From an uncultured Arthrobacter sp. (GTDB taxonomy: Bacteria > Actinomycetota > Actinomycetes > Actinomycetales > Micrococcaceae), in assembly GCF_947493765.1 (NCBI RefSeq), contig NZ_CANLSZ010000004.1:1-64000 (forward strand): DNA of 64,000 nucleotides. Direction: 5' to 3'. Below are positions 55,820 to 64,000 of the stretch, one piece after another. Every line of letters starts with the position of its first letter. Within the stretch, counting starts at the first letter, position 1. A program made the translations under genes and the position numbers. Under the pieces are notes generated by a model. It saw only the letters and a list, made by a program, of their open reading frames with translations, made no database searches and was not told the origin of the DNA.

Positions 55820-55848
55820 AGTCTAGCGCGGTACGAACAGATATTCGA
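55820..55848 (-). promoter_or_regulatory. recA promoter with LexA box
   Basis: ACGAACAGATATTCGA (55833-55848) fits the SOS box with two mismatches. On the recA strand TAGACT (55825-55820) is a good -10 hexamer and the box covers the -35 position, so LexA would block the polymerase. The start site would give a leader of about 190 nt. No other gene lies in 55625-55913. Confidence 0.75.
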
Positions 55849-55913
55849 TTGTTCGCCCGGCTCCCGAGCGTGTCCGCGGCGCCGGATCCCGAGGAGCCGC
55901 GACGGACGCTGAC

Positions 55914-56135
55914 TCAGGCGCGGGGCGCGATGTCCCGTCCGAGCCAGCGCTCCCGCGGGACGTCCTGGGCCGCGCAGATCGCCTGCCAGACGGTCTTCGG
56001 ATCCGCACCGGCCGCGAGTGCCTCCGCCGCACTCCGGTCGCCCAGCCGGTCCACCACCAGCTCCCGGGCGAGGGTCCGCGAGTACGCCTCCCCGAACTCG
56101 TCGTCCATCAGTCGCCAGAAATCGCTCACGCGCAT
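55914..56135 (-). CDS. DUF3046 family protein
   Basis: A 73-residue protein starting MRVSDFWRLMDDEFGEAYSR, with LARELVVDRLGDRSAAEAL and WQAICAAQDVPRERW. This is the small actinobacterial family DUF3046, normally located just upstream of recA. Function unknown. AAGG precedes the ATG by 7 nt. Confidence 0.9.
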   Translation of the reverse strand: MRVSDFWRLMDDEFGEAYSRTLARELVVDRLGDRSAAEALAAGADPKTVWQAICAAQDVPRERWLGRDIAPRA

Positions 56136-56318
56136 CGATCATCCTTGCCGTCGTCGTTCCAGGGTGCCGCTCGGTCGACCTCCGGGGACCATTCTGCCCG
56201 CCCGGTCCTCCCCCGCGCACCGTCTCCAGCGCCGTCGGCCGCCCGTCTACCGGCCCGCCGGTACTCGCCGTCATGGCGGGGAAGCGCCCCGGTGCCGCCC
56301 TGACCCTACAATTGCCCC

Positions 56319-56822
56319 ATGGACGCGAAGCCCAACACCCCCGACCCCGGCCGTGCCGTCGAGCCCGGGGACGACGCCGTCGCCGATGCCGCCGTCGAGG
56401 CCCTGGAGCAGCAGCTGAGCATGCTGTGGAGACGCGCGCGCTCGAACTCTTACAAGGTGGCACGCCGCGTCCATCCCGACATGGAGCCTGCGGCCTACGG
56501 CCTCCTCGTCATCCTCCAGCGCGAGGGATCAATGCGTTTGACGGACATCGCAGCGAGTGTCGGAGTGGGCAAGCCGTCGGTGAGCCGCCAGATCGCGATG
56601 CTCGAGCAGCTCGGGCTCGTGCAGAAGGAGGCCGACCCGCTGGACGGGCGCGCCCAGTCGATCTCCCTGACCGATGCGGGGAGCCGGCAGCTCGTCGCGG
56701 CCCAGACGGCGCGGAAGCAGGCATTCCACGAGCTCATGGAGGACTGGGACGTCGAGGATCTCACCCGCCTCGGCACGCTGATCGCCCAGCTCAACGAGAC
56801 GTACATCAAGGACAGCTGGTAG
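56319..56822 (+). CDS. MarR-family transcriptional regulator
   Basis: A 167-residue MarR. The winged helix is RLTDIAASVGVGKPSVSRQI then AMLEQLGLVQKEADPLDGRA and SISLTDAGSRQL. Its N-terminal 30 residues are an acidic extension. TACAAT lies exactly 6 nt before the ATG with no ribosome site, so it should be leaderless. No obvious target gene is adjacent; autoregulation is likely. A strong terminator follows. Confidence 0.9.
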   Translation: MDAKPNTPDPGRAVEPGDDAVADAAVEALEQQLSMLWRRARSNSYKVARRVHPDMEPAAYGLLVILQREGSMRLTDIAASVGVGKPSVSRQIAMLEQLGLVQKEADPLDGRAQSISLTDAGSRQLVAAQTARKQAFHELMEDWDVEDLTRLGTLIAQLNETYIKDSW

Positions 56823-56832
56823 CGGACAGCAG

Positions 56833-56862
56833 AAAGGCCCACCCCGGACGGGGCAGGCCTTT
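56833..56862. terminator. bidirectional terminator between marR and the clgR-like gene
   Basis: AAAGGCC...GGCCTTT with an inner CCCC-GGAC-GGGG forms a long stem with one CA/CA internal loop. It is between convergent genes and ends in a short T/A tract on both sides, so it can act in both directions. Confidence 0.87.
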
Positions 56863-56872
56863 CCTGTCGCGA

Positions 56873-57301
56873 CTAGCGGTTCGTCGTCGCGAGTCCCCGA
56901 CCGAAGTCGTCGGTCAGGTCGTCCCCGAACTCCCGCGCGAACTCCTGCGGGACGGTGTCGGGGATGGATACGCCTTCTGCTTCTGCCAGGCGGTCGCTGA
57001 CTTCCCGCAGCATCGAGGAGAGAGGCACCTCGAGAGCGCTGCAGATCGATGAGAGGAGTTCAGAGGATGCTTCCTTCTGGCCACGCTCAACCTCACTGAG
57101 GTATCCGAGGGAGACCCTTGCACTATGAGACACCTCACGCAGGGTTCGCCCCTGGCGCTGGCGGACGTCGCGGAGGACATCGCCGATCTCATGGCGAAGG
57201 ACGACCATCTTGCGCTCCTTGGGCTTGCGCTGGGCATCATCTGCCAACCCCACATCACGCCAACGGACCACGCCGTTTACGGACACGGGCTGCTTTACCA
57301 T
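56873..57301 (-). CDS. clgR: XRE-family regulator, ClgR-like
   Basis: A 142-residue protein. The HTH is in [20 protein letters not shown] followed by [20 protein letters not shown] and [20 protein letters not shown], which is the ClgR/PopR signature. ClgR activates clpP and other proteolysis and stress genes in actinobacteria, and its position after cinA and pgsA is conserved. The ATG at 57301 has AAGG upstream; an internal ATG at 57208 has AAGGAG 6 nt upstream and would remove a 31-residue extension that I believe is conserved in relatives. Confidence 0.87.
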   Translation of the reverse strand: MVKQPVSVNGVVRWRDVGLADDAQRKPKERKMVVLRHEIGDVLRDVRQRQGRTLREVSHSARVSLGYLSEVERGQKEASSELLSSICSALEVPLSSMLREVSDRLAEAEGVSIPDTVPQEFAREFGDDLTDDFGRGLATTNR

Positions 57302-57416
57302 CTGTATCGCCTTGCTCCCTCATGAAGGGGGCACCGCCCGCTGCTGGACGAGTGCCCGTGATGACCGACCCCGTCGTCCGGGACCCGTCGCGCCAACCTT
57401 ATCAAGGCAGCTATGT

Positions 57417-57926
57417 CTATAACTGACCCGATTCCCCGTTTGTTCCCCTGGACAATTTGTCGAACAGCTCGGTCAGTGCGGCGTCGCAGGCCGCCTGCCG
57501 GATCGCGGCGCGGTCCCCGGAGAAGTGGTGCTCGAAGGTCGTCGTGGACGTCGCGGTGGAGATGGCCGTGAAGACCGTCCCCACGGGCTTGCCCCCGTGC
57601 GCGGACGGTCCCGCCACACCGGTGGTGGCAACACCGAGGTCGGCGTCGAGGGCGGTCCGTGCACCGTCGGCCATGGCCGCCGCGACACGTGGGTCGACGG
57701 CCCCGGCGCGGGCGAGCAGCTCCGCGTCGACGCCCAGGAGATGCTGCTTGGCGGAGAGCTGGTACGCGACGATCCCGCCCTGCAGCACCGTGGAGGCGCC
57801 CGGGACACCGGCGAGGGTCGAGGCGACCAGTCCCGCCGTGAGCGACTCGGCGGTGGCCACGGTGCGGCCGAGGCGTCCGGCCTCGGCCACGACGCCGGCT
57901 GCTGCGTCGGCTGTGGCATCGGTCAC
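57417..57926 (-). CDS. cinA: CinA C-terminal domain protein (nicotinamide-nucleotide amidohydrolase type)
   Basis: A 169-residue single-domain CinA. TVATAESLTAGLVASTLAGV, STVLQGGIVAYQLSAKQHLL, and DLGVATTGVAGPSAHGGKPV are conserved. The domain deamidates NMN in several bacteria; the N-terminal molybdopterin-like domain is absent. The GTG at 57926 overlaps the pgsA stop (GTGA). Confidence 0.93.
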   Translation of the reverse strand: MTDATADAAAGVVAEAGRLGRTVATAESLTAGLVASTLAGVPGASTVLQGGIVAYQLSAKQHLLGVDAELLARAGAVDPRVAAAMADGARTALDADLGVATTGVAGPSAHGGKPVGTVFTAISTATSTTTFEHHFSGDRAAIRQAACDAALTELFDKLSRGTNGESGQL

Positions 57927-58510
57927 CGGCGGGCTCCCGCCCGGAGCCGCGCGGCCTGCACGAGATAGTCGACGCCGGTCACGACCGTGATGAGGACGGC
58001 CACCGCCATCACGACTGCGGCGATCCACCACGCCCAGTCACCGAGGAGCGACTGCAGCGGGAGAAGGAACAGGAGGATGGCGACCGTCTGCACGACCGTC
58101 TTGAGCTTCCCGCCGCGCGAGGCCGGCATCACGCCGTAGCGGATGACGGCGAAGCGCAGCACCGTGATGCCGAGCTCGCGGACCAGGATGACGATGGTCA
58201 CCCACCACCACAGTTCGCCGAGCACGGAGAGCAGCACGAGCGCCGACCCGATGAGCAGCTTGTCCGCGATCGGGTCGGCGATCTTGCCGAAGTCCGTGAT
58301 GAGCCCCCTGCTGCGCGCGAGGTCGCCGTCGAGCTTGTCGGTGTAGATCGCCACGGCGAAGGTGAGGACGGCGAGCCAGCGGAACAGCTCGCCGCGCGCG
58401 TCGTCGAGCAGGAGGAACCAGATGAAGAAGGGCACCAGCAGGATCCGCACGACCGTCAGGACGTTCGCGATGTTCAGGACCGGCACCGCCGGGGTCGGGG
58501 ACGTGTTCAT
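57923..58510 (-). CDS. pgsA: CDP-diacylglycerol-glycerol-3-phosphate 3-phosphatidyltransferase
   Basis: A 195-residue CDP-alcohol phosphatidyltransferase with four to six helices. The catalytic signature DKLDGDLARSRGLITDFGKI with the following ADPIADK is exact (DG-x2-AR-x8-G-x3-D-x3-D). It makes phosphatidylglycerol phosphate in the membrane. The order pgsA-cinA-clgR is common in actinobacteria. Confidence 0.93.
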   Translation of the reverse strand: MNTSPTPAVPVLNIANVLTVVRILLVPFFIWFLLLDDARGELFRWLAVLTFAVAIYTDKLDGDLARSRGLITDFGKIADPIADKLLIGSALVLLSVLGELWWWVTIVILVRELGITVLRFAVIRYGVMPASRGGKLKTVVQTVAILLFLLPLQSLLGDWAWWIAAVVMAVAVLITVVTGVDYLVQAARLRAGARR

Positions 58511-58519
58511 GATGCCCTC

Positions 58520-61500
58520 CTATCTCCCGGTCAGGTTCCAGGCGTCGTCCGAGCCGTCATCGGCCCCGTCGCCCTCACCGCTGTCGGCGCCGTCGTGGTA
58601 CTCCACCGCCTGGGTCCGGGAGGCGAGATCGTCGGCCACGAGATCGACGGGTTCCCGCGGGGCCGCGGACGGTGCGGACGGTGCGGCGGGCTCGTCGCCG
58701 CGCATGGCGGCCAGCACGGGCGCGAGATCATCGGGTTTGACCAGCACGTCGCGCGCCTTCGAGCCCTCCGAGGGTCCGACGACGCCGCGCGACTCCAGCA
58801 GGTCCATGAGCCGGCCGGCCTTGGCGAACCCGACCCGGAGCTTGCGCTGGAGCATCGAGGTGGAGCCGAACTGGGTCGTGACGACGAGCTCGGTGGCCTG
58901 GAGCAGCACGTCGAGATCGTCCCCGATGTCGTCGTCGATCTGCTTCTTCGGCGCCTCCACGGCGACGTCCTCGCGGTACACGGCCTGCAGCTGGCCCTTG
59001 ACGTGCTCCACGACGCGGTGGATCTCGGACTCGGTGACCCAGGCGCCCTGCACGCGGATGGTCTTGGAGGCGCCCATCGGCAGGAACAGGGCGTCGCCCT
59101 GTCCGATCAGCTTCTCGGCTCCCGGCTGGTCGAGCACCACCCGGGAGTCGGTGACCGACGACGTCGCGAAGGCCATGCGGGAGGGGACGTTCGCCTTGAT
59201 CAGGCCCGTGACCACGTCCACCGAGGGGCGCTGCGTCGCGAGGACCAGGTGGATCCCGGCCGCCCGGGCGAGCTGCGTGATGCGCACGATCGAGTCCTCG
59301 ACGTCGCGGGGGGCCACCATCATCAGGTCCGCGAGCTCGTCCACGATGACCAGCAGGTACGGGTAGGGCCGCACCACGCGCCTGGAGCCCTCCGGCGGGA
59401 CCACCTTGCCGTTGCGGACGGCCTTGTTGAAGTCGTCGATGTGCTTGTACCCGTAGTTGGCCAGGTCGTCGTAGCGCGTGTCCATCTCGCGGACCACCCA
59501 CTGCAGCGCCTCGGCGGCCTTCTTCGGGCTCGTGATGATCGGCGTGATCAGGTGCGGCACGCCCTCGTAGGCCGTCAGCTCGACGCGCTTGGGATCCACC
59601 ATGACCATGCGCACCTCGTCGGGGGTGGAGCGCATGAGGATGGAGGTGATCATCGAGTTGACGAAGGACGACTTGCCCGCCCCGGTGGCACCGGCCACGA
59701 GCAGGTGGGGCATCTTGGCCAGGTTCGCGACGACGAAGCCGCCCTCCACGTCCTTGCCGACACCCATGACCATCGGGTGGTCCGTCTTGCGGGCATTGCC
59801 CGAGCGCAGGACGTCGCCGAGCGAGACCGTCTCGCGATCGGTGTTCGGGATCTCGATGCCGATCGCGGACTTGCCCGGGATGGGCGAGAGGATGCGCACG
59901 TCCGAGCTCGCGACGGCGTAGGAGATGTTCTTCGACAGCGCGGTCACCCGCTCCACCTTGGTGCCCGGGGCCAGTTCGATCTCGTAGCGCGTGACCGTCG
60001 GACCGCGGGAGAAGCCGGTCACCCGGGCGTCCACGTTGAACTGGTCCAGCGTGTGTGTCAGGGCGGCCACGACGGCGTCGTTCGCCTCCGAGCGTTCCTT
60101 CGGCGGTGTGCCGGCGGGGAGGTAGTCCGAGGGCGGCAGCGTGTAGGCGACGTCGCCGGCGAGCTGCAGCTGCTCGGTGCGCTGCGGGATCGGCGACGGC
60201 GGCACCTGCGGCTGGACGGGGGTCGAGGGGACCAGCAGCGCCTTCGCGGACGGGACGATGTCGATCGCCTCGGTGCTGCCCTCCGGGGCCTTCTGCGGCG
60301 GGCGTCCCGGGACGGCTGGGGCGTCCTCGGGTGCGTCCGGGACGCCGATGCCCTGCGCCCGCTTGAGTTCCTCGGCGGCGCGCTCCTGCCGGGTGGGACG
60401 GCGGACCCCCGGCGGCACCGCGGCACCGCTCTCACCGACAGTGCTCCTACCGGCACCAGTCTCTCCGACACTGTTCTCACCGGCACTGCTCTCGCGGGCG
60501 CGGCGCTCCTCGTCCTCCACGACGGCCCGCTCGAAGGCCTCGTCGCCCACGAAGCCGGTGTCGTCGTCGTCCTGTGCGGGCCGGTCCTCCGGCCGGCCCT
60601 TGCCGAACAGGCGCCTGCGCCGCCTGGTCCTGGGCGTGGCCGTTGAGCCGTGGCCGGCGTAGAGATAGCTCTGGTCGTGCTCCTCGGTGCGCTCCGGGTC
60701 GTCGCCGGAGCCGTGCGCGTCCGCGAGGTCCTGGCCCATGAGGTGTTCGTACAGCGCCCGCAGCCGGGAGGGGATGTGCCGGAAGGGTGTCGCCGTGATG
60801 ATGAGTACACCGAGGAAGACGACGACGGAGAGCAGGATCCCCACCGGCCAGGCGGTCAGGAGTGCGGTGAGGGGTCCGGCCACGAGGAAACCGACCACTC
60901 CCCCGGCCCGCCACAGGGCGTCGAGTCCCTCGGAGAGCGTGGGCTGTCCGCCCACGAGGTGGGCGATCCCGGATCCGGCGAACAGGATGAACAGCTCACC
61001 GATGGCGATGCGGTTGTTGGCGCGCTGGCGCTCCGGGTAGCGGAAGAGGCGGACGGCGCCGATGCCGAGCATGAAGGGCACCAGCAGGGCCATCCAGCCG
61101 AAGGTCCCCCCGGCGGCGGCGTGCACGCTGTCGGCGACGATCCCGGTGAGGGCCCACCACTCGACGGCGGCGACGGCCAGCGCGAGGAGGAGCAGGAAGA
61201 ATCCCGACCCGTCACGCCGCAGCTCGCGCTCGGGATGCACGTCGTGACCGAACTTCCGGACGCCCGAGCCCGTGAGGCGGGCCAGGGACATCCAGGCGGC
61301 GCGGATCACCCGCAGCGGGAGGGCCGGACGGTCGTCCTGCCGCGGCTCGGGTGTCGCCTCCGACGGACGCGTCGAGGAGGTGGTGCGCCCCTGGCCCTTC
61401 GGGGAACCGCTCGCCCTGGCGGGTCGCGTGGCGGCGGTCTTGCCGCGGGGCGCCGCCGTCGAGCCCTTCGCCGTCGCGCCCTTGCTGCGGGTGCGCTGCT

Positions 61501-61534
61501 GGCCGCGGGGAGCGGGGGACGTTCGAGTTGCCAT
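58520..61534 (-). CDS. ftsK: DNA translocase FtsK/SpoIIIE
   Basis: A 1004-residue translocase. An N-terminal basic region (residues 1-65) and a membrane part with about five helices (to about 270) are followed by a disordered linker with SVGETGAGRSTVGESGA repeats. The motor has Walker A GATGAGKSSFVNS (near residue 615) and LVLATQRPSVDVVTGLIKAN; the C-terminal gamma domain (STSMLQRKLRVGFAKAGRLM) reads DNA polarity. It pumps DNA through the division septum. I start at the ATG at 61534; TACCGT lies 7 nt upstream, consistent with a leaderless message. Confidence 0.96.
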   Translation of the reverse strand: MATRTSPAPRGQQRTRSKGATAKGSTAAPRGKTAATRPARASGSPKGQGRTTSSTRPSEATPEPRQDDRPALPLRVIRAAWMSLARLTGSGVRKFGHDVHPERELRRDGSGFFLLLLALAVAAVEWWALTGIVADSVHAAAGGTFGWMALLVPFMLGIGAVRLFRYPERQRANNRIAIGELFILFAGSGIAHLVGGQPTLSEGLDALWRAGGVVGFLVAGPLTALLTAWPVGILLSVVVFLGVLIITATPFRHIPSRLRALYEHLMGQDLADAHGSGDDPERTEEHDQSYLYAGHGSTATPRTRRRRRLFGKGRPEDRPAQDDDDTGFVGDEAFERAVVEDEERRARESSAGENSVGETGAGRSTVGESGAAVPPGVRRPTRQERAAEELKRAQGIGVPDAPEDAPAVPGRPPQKAPEGSTEAIDIVPSAKALLVPSTPVQPQVPPSPIPQRTEQLQLAGDVAYTLPPSDYLPAGTPPKERSEANDAVVAALTHTLDQFNVDARVTGFSRGPTVTRYEIELAPGTKVERVTALSKNISYAVASSDVRILSPIPGKSAIGIEIPNTDRETVSLGDVLRSGNARKTDHPMVMGVGKDVEGGFVVANLAKMPHLLVAGATGAGKSSFVNSMITSILMRSTPDEVRMVMVDPKRVELTAYEGVPHLITPIITSPKKAAEALQWVVREMDTRYDDLANYGYKHIDDFNKAVRNGKVVPPEGSRRVVRPYPYLLVIVDELADLMMVAPRDVEDSIVRITQLARAAGIHLVLATQRPSVDVVTGLIKANVPSRMAFATSSVTDSRVVLDQPGAEKLIGQGDALFLPMGASKTIRVQGAWVTESEIHRVVEHVKGQLQAVYREDVAVEAPKKQIDDDIGDDLDVLLQATELVVTTQFGSTSMLQRKLRVGFAKAGRLMDLLESRGVVGPSEGSKARDVLVKPDDLAPVLAAMRGDEPAAPSAPSAAPREPVDLVADDLASRTQAVEYHDGADSGEGDGADDGSDDAWNLTGR

Positions 61535-61588
61535 GGTCATCACGGTACCCGACGAGGCCCGCGATCCAGCAGCTCCGGAGCGTGCGGA

Positions 61589-63289
61589 TCAGGCCTCGAG
61601 GACCACGGGGATGATCATGGGGCGCCTGCGGTAGCGGCGGTTGACCCAGGTGCCGATGATGCGCCGGACCACCTGCTGCAGCTGGTGGACGGTGTGGTCG
61701 GCGTTGGCCGTCACGGCCTCCTCGAGGCCCGCGCCGATCGCGGGCTTGATCTCGTCGAAGACCGCGTCGTCCTCGGCGAAACCGCGTGCGTGGATGTCGG
61801 GGCCCGAGACGATCTTGCCGGTGGTCCGGTTCACCACCGTGATGATCGAGATGAAGCCCTCCTCGCCCAGGATCCTCCGGTCGAGCAGATCCGCGTCGGT
61901 GATCTCACCGACGCTCGCCCCGTCCACGTAGACGTACCCGCACTCCACGGCGCCGACGATCCTGGCCGTGCCGTCCACCAGGTCGATCACGGAGCCGTCG
62001 TCGGTGAGCAGCACGTTCGACGCCGGTACGCCGGTCTGCTGCGCGAGCCTCCCGTTGGCGATGAGGTGGCGGGTCTCCCCGTGCACCGGCATGACGTGCC
62101 TCGGTCGGAGGATGTTGTAGCAGTAGAGCAGCTCGCTGGCCGCCGCGTGCCCTGACACGTGCACCTTCGCGTTGCCCTTGTGGATCAGGTCGGCGCCGAG
62201 CTTCAGCAGCCCGTTAATGACGCGGTAGACCGCGTTCTCGTTCCCCGGGATCAGCGACGAGGCGAGGATCACGGTGTCCCCCTTGCCCACGGTGATGCGG
62301 TGCTCACCGGCGGCCATGCGCGAGAGCGCTGCCATCGGTTCGCCCTGCGACCCGGTGGACATGAGGACCACGCGGTCGTCCGGAAGCTCGTCCACGTTCC
62401 TGATGTCCACCAGGATGCCGTCCGGGACGTTCAGGTAGCCCAGCTTCGCGGCGATGGCCATGTTCCGCACCATCGACCGTCCCGCGAAGCACACGAAGCG
62501 CTCGTGGGCGGCGGCGGCGTCGAGGACCTGCTGGACCCGGTGCACGTGCGAGGAGAAGGACGCGACGATGATCCGCTTGCGGACCTGCCCGAACAGGGAT
62601 TCGAGGACCGGGCCGATCTCGCGTTCGCCGGTGGTGAAGCCGGGCACGTCGGCGTTCGTCGAGTCGACCATGAGCAGATCCACCCCCTCCTCGCCGAGGC
62701 GCGCGAACGCCCGCAGGTCGGTGATGCGGCCGTCCAGGGGCAGCTGGTCCATCTTGAAGTCGCCCGTGTGGAGCACGGTGCCGGCCCGGGTGCGGATGAA
62801 GACCGCCAGGGCGTCGGGGATGGAGTGGTTGACCGCCACGAACTCGCACTCGAAGGGCCCGAACTGCTCGATCTGGCCCTCCGTCACGGTGAGGGTGTAG
62901 GGCTTGATGCGGTGCTCCTGGAGCTTCGCCTCGACGAGCGCGAGGGTCAGCTGGGAGCCGACGACGGGGAGGTCGGGCCGGTGCCGGAGGAGATAGGGCA
63001 CCGCACCGATGTGGTCCTCGTGACCGTGCGTGAGGACCAGCCCCACGACGTCGTCCATCCGGTCCTCGATGAAGGAGAAGTCGGGCAGGATCAGATCCAC
63101 CCCGGGCTGGGTCTCCTCGGGGAAGAGGACGCCGCAGTCGACGATCAGCAGTCTGCCGTCGATCTCGAAGACCGCCATGTTGCGCCCGATCTCCCCGAGG
63201 CCGCCCAGGGGGACGATCCGCAGGGTGCCGGGCGCGAGCTCCGGGGGCGGTCCGGCCGGCAGGGACGCGCGGGCGTCCGTGCGGCTCAC
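61589..63289 (-). CDS. rnj: ribonuclease J
   Basis: A 566-residue metallo-beta-lactamase/beta-CASP ribonuclease. The zinc motif is LTHGHEDHIGAVPYLL; PLGGLGEIGRNM begins the fold, and the beta-CASP part has VLMSTGSQGEPMAALSRMA and MPVHGETRHL. It degrades and matures RNA with 5' exonuclease and endonuclease activity. The GTG at 63289 overlaps the dapA stop (GTGA). Confidence 0.96.
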   Translation of the reverse strand: MSRTDARASLPAGPPPELAPGTLRIVPLGGLGEIGRNMAVFEIDGRLLIVDCGVLFPEETQPGVDLILPDFSFIEDRMDDVVGLVLTHGHEDHIGAVPYLLRHRPDLPVVGSQLTLALVEAKLQEHRIKPYTLTVTEGQIEQFGPFECEFVAVNHSIPDALAVFIRTRAGTVLHTGDFKMDQLPLDGRITDLRAFARLGEEGVDLLMVDSTNADVPGFTTGEREIGPVLESLFGQVRKRIIVASFSSHVHRVQQVLDAAAAHERFVCFAGRSMVRNMAIAAKLGYLNVPDGILVDIRNVDELPDDRVVLMSTGSQGEPMAALSRMAAGEHRITVGKGDTVILASSLIPGNENAVYRVINGLLKLGADLIHKGNAKVHVSGHAAASELLYCYNILRPRHVMPVHGETRHLIANGRLAQQTGVPASNVLLTDDGSVIDLVDGTARIVGAVECGYVYVDGASVGEITDADLLDRRILGEEGFISIITVVNRTTGKIVSGPDIHARGFAEDDAVFDEIKPAIGAGLEEAVTANADHTVHQLQQVVRRIIGTWVNRRYRRRPMIIPVVLEA

Positions 63290-64000
63290 GCGCGCCGTCC
63301 CGTGCCGGCGAGGTCCCAGCCGGCCTCCGCCAGGTCCGCGAGCACCGGTACCAGTTCGGCCTCCGTGGCTTCCACGAGGGGCAGGCGTACGACGGCGTTC
63401 GGCAGCACCCCCGTCAGCTGCAGGATCCGCTTCGTCGAGACGGCTCCGGGGATGTGGGTCATGACGGCGCGCACCACCGGGTCGAGCTCGAAGTGGATCC
63501 GCCGGGCCTCCGCCATGTCGCCGCGGGTTGCGGCGTCGACGAGGGAGCGGAAGGCGGCGGTCGCCACGTGTGCGCTGACGCTGACCACACCGACGGCACC
63601 CGCGGCCATCCAGGGGAGGGTGAGTCCGTCGTCGCCCGAGTACACGTGGAGATCGGTGGAGGCGAGGACGCGGGTGACGGCCGCGAAGTCCGCCTTGGCG
63701 TCCTTGAGCGCCCCGATCCTCGGATTCTCGGCCAGCCGCAGCATGGTCTCGGTGGCGATCGGGATCGCCGACCGGCCGGGGATGTCGTAGATCATGATCG
63801 GCAGCTCGGTCGCCTCGGCGATCGCCTCGAAATGGGCCACGACACCGGACTGGGAGGGCTTGTTGTAGTACGGCGTCACGACGAGCTGCGCGTGCGCCCC
63901 GGCGCGCTCGGCACGCCGTGCCATCTCGACCGAGTGCGAGGTGTGGTTGGTCCCCGTCCCGGCGATGACCCGCGCGCGGTCCCCCACCGTCTCCACGACC
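63286..64000 (-). CDS. dapA: 4-hydroxy-tetrahydrodipicolinate synthase, 5' end beyond the window
   Basis: About 237 C-terminal residues of DapA. GTGTNHTSHSVEMARRAERA, VVTPYYNKPSQSGVVAHF, MIYDIPGRSAIPI and IGALKDAKAD with the Schiff-base Lys are conserved; YSGDDGLTLPWMAAGAVGVV follows. It condenses pyruvate with aspartate semialdehyde in lysine and DAP synthesis. The reading frame runs off the right edge. It is translationally coupled to RNase J. Confidence 0.96.
   Translation of the reverse strand, partial: VVETVGDRARVIAGTGTNHTSHSVEMARRAERAGAHAQLVVTPYYNKPSQSGVVAHFEAIAEATELPIMIYDIPGRSAIPIATETMLRLAENPRIGALKDAKADFAAVTRVLASTDLHVYSGDDGLTLPWMAAGAVGVVSVSAHVATAAFRSLVDAATRGDMAEARRIHFELDPVVRAVMTHIPGAVSTKRILQLTGVLPNAVVRLPLVEATEAELVPVLADLAEAGWDLAGTGRRA

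Overview
The window is high-GC actinobacterial chromosome. Gene content and order suggest a member of the Micrococcaceae, probably Arthrobacter-like; this is inferred from familiar gene neighbourhoods, not from a database search. From about 26 kb to the right end it is almost all conserved housekeeping DNA. The left 25 kb is accessory.

Accessory part. 1-2.5 kb: the tail of an unknown gene, then an ABC ATPase and its membrane partner. 2.7-5.5 kb: an orphan immunity-like protein, a membrane protein/XRE regulator pair, another membrane protein and a serine recombinase. 5.7-15.2 kb: a polyamine-type catabolic operon. It has an amidohydrolase, a four-gene ABC importer (potADBC type), an FAD amine oxidoreductase and an aldehyde dehydrogenase, preceded by a TetR regulator. 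A perfect 19-bp palindrome overlaps the -35 box of the apparent operon promoter. 15.4-17.9 kb: an M48-like peptidase and two decayed transposases (IS3 and ISL3 families). 18.1-22.4 kb: a four-gene, translationally coupled exopolysaccharide cluster made of a PelF-like glycosyltransferase, a large membrane protein, a spherulin-4-like glycosidase and a GH114-type lipoprotein. It looks like a reduced, Pel-like galactosamine-polymer system and is the most novel item here. 22.7-26.3 kb: two DUF5946 paralogues with a DUF421 protein, a frameshifted small membrane gene, a group III truncated globin behind a palindromic operator, and a quinone oxidoreductase.

Core part. pheS-pheT; pyroglutamyl peptidase divergent from a radical SAM protein with a LexA-box-like palindrome; NUDIX; MFS; spoU; infC-rpmI-rplT, with an AUU start and a leader attenuator; DUF1844; MFS; hisC-hisB-hisH-small membrane gene-priA-sseB; a LysM protein divergent from lexA with two LexA boxes; dinG-like helicase and hflX; a small methyltransferase; recA-recX and miaB-miaA-dapF; DUF3046; marR; clgR-like regulator; cinA; pgsA; ftsK; RNase J; and the 3' part of dapA.

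Two themes link the genes. First, the window holds several SOS elements: lexA, the LysM division-inhibitor candidate, recA/recX and probably the radical SAM gene, each with a recognisable box. Second, many genes have a TANNNT -10 hexamer 6-7 nt before the start codon and no ribosome binding site, so leaderless transcripts should be common in this genome.
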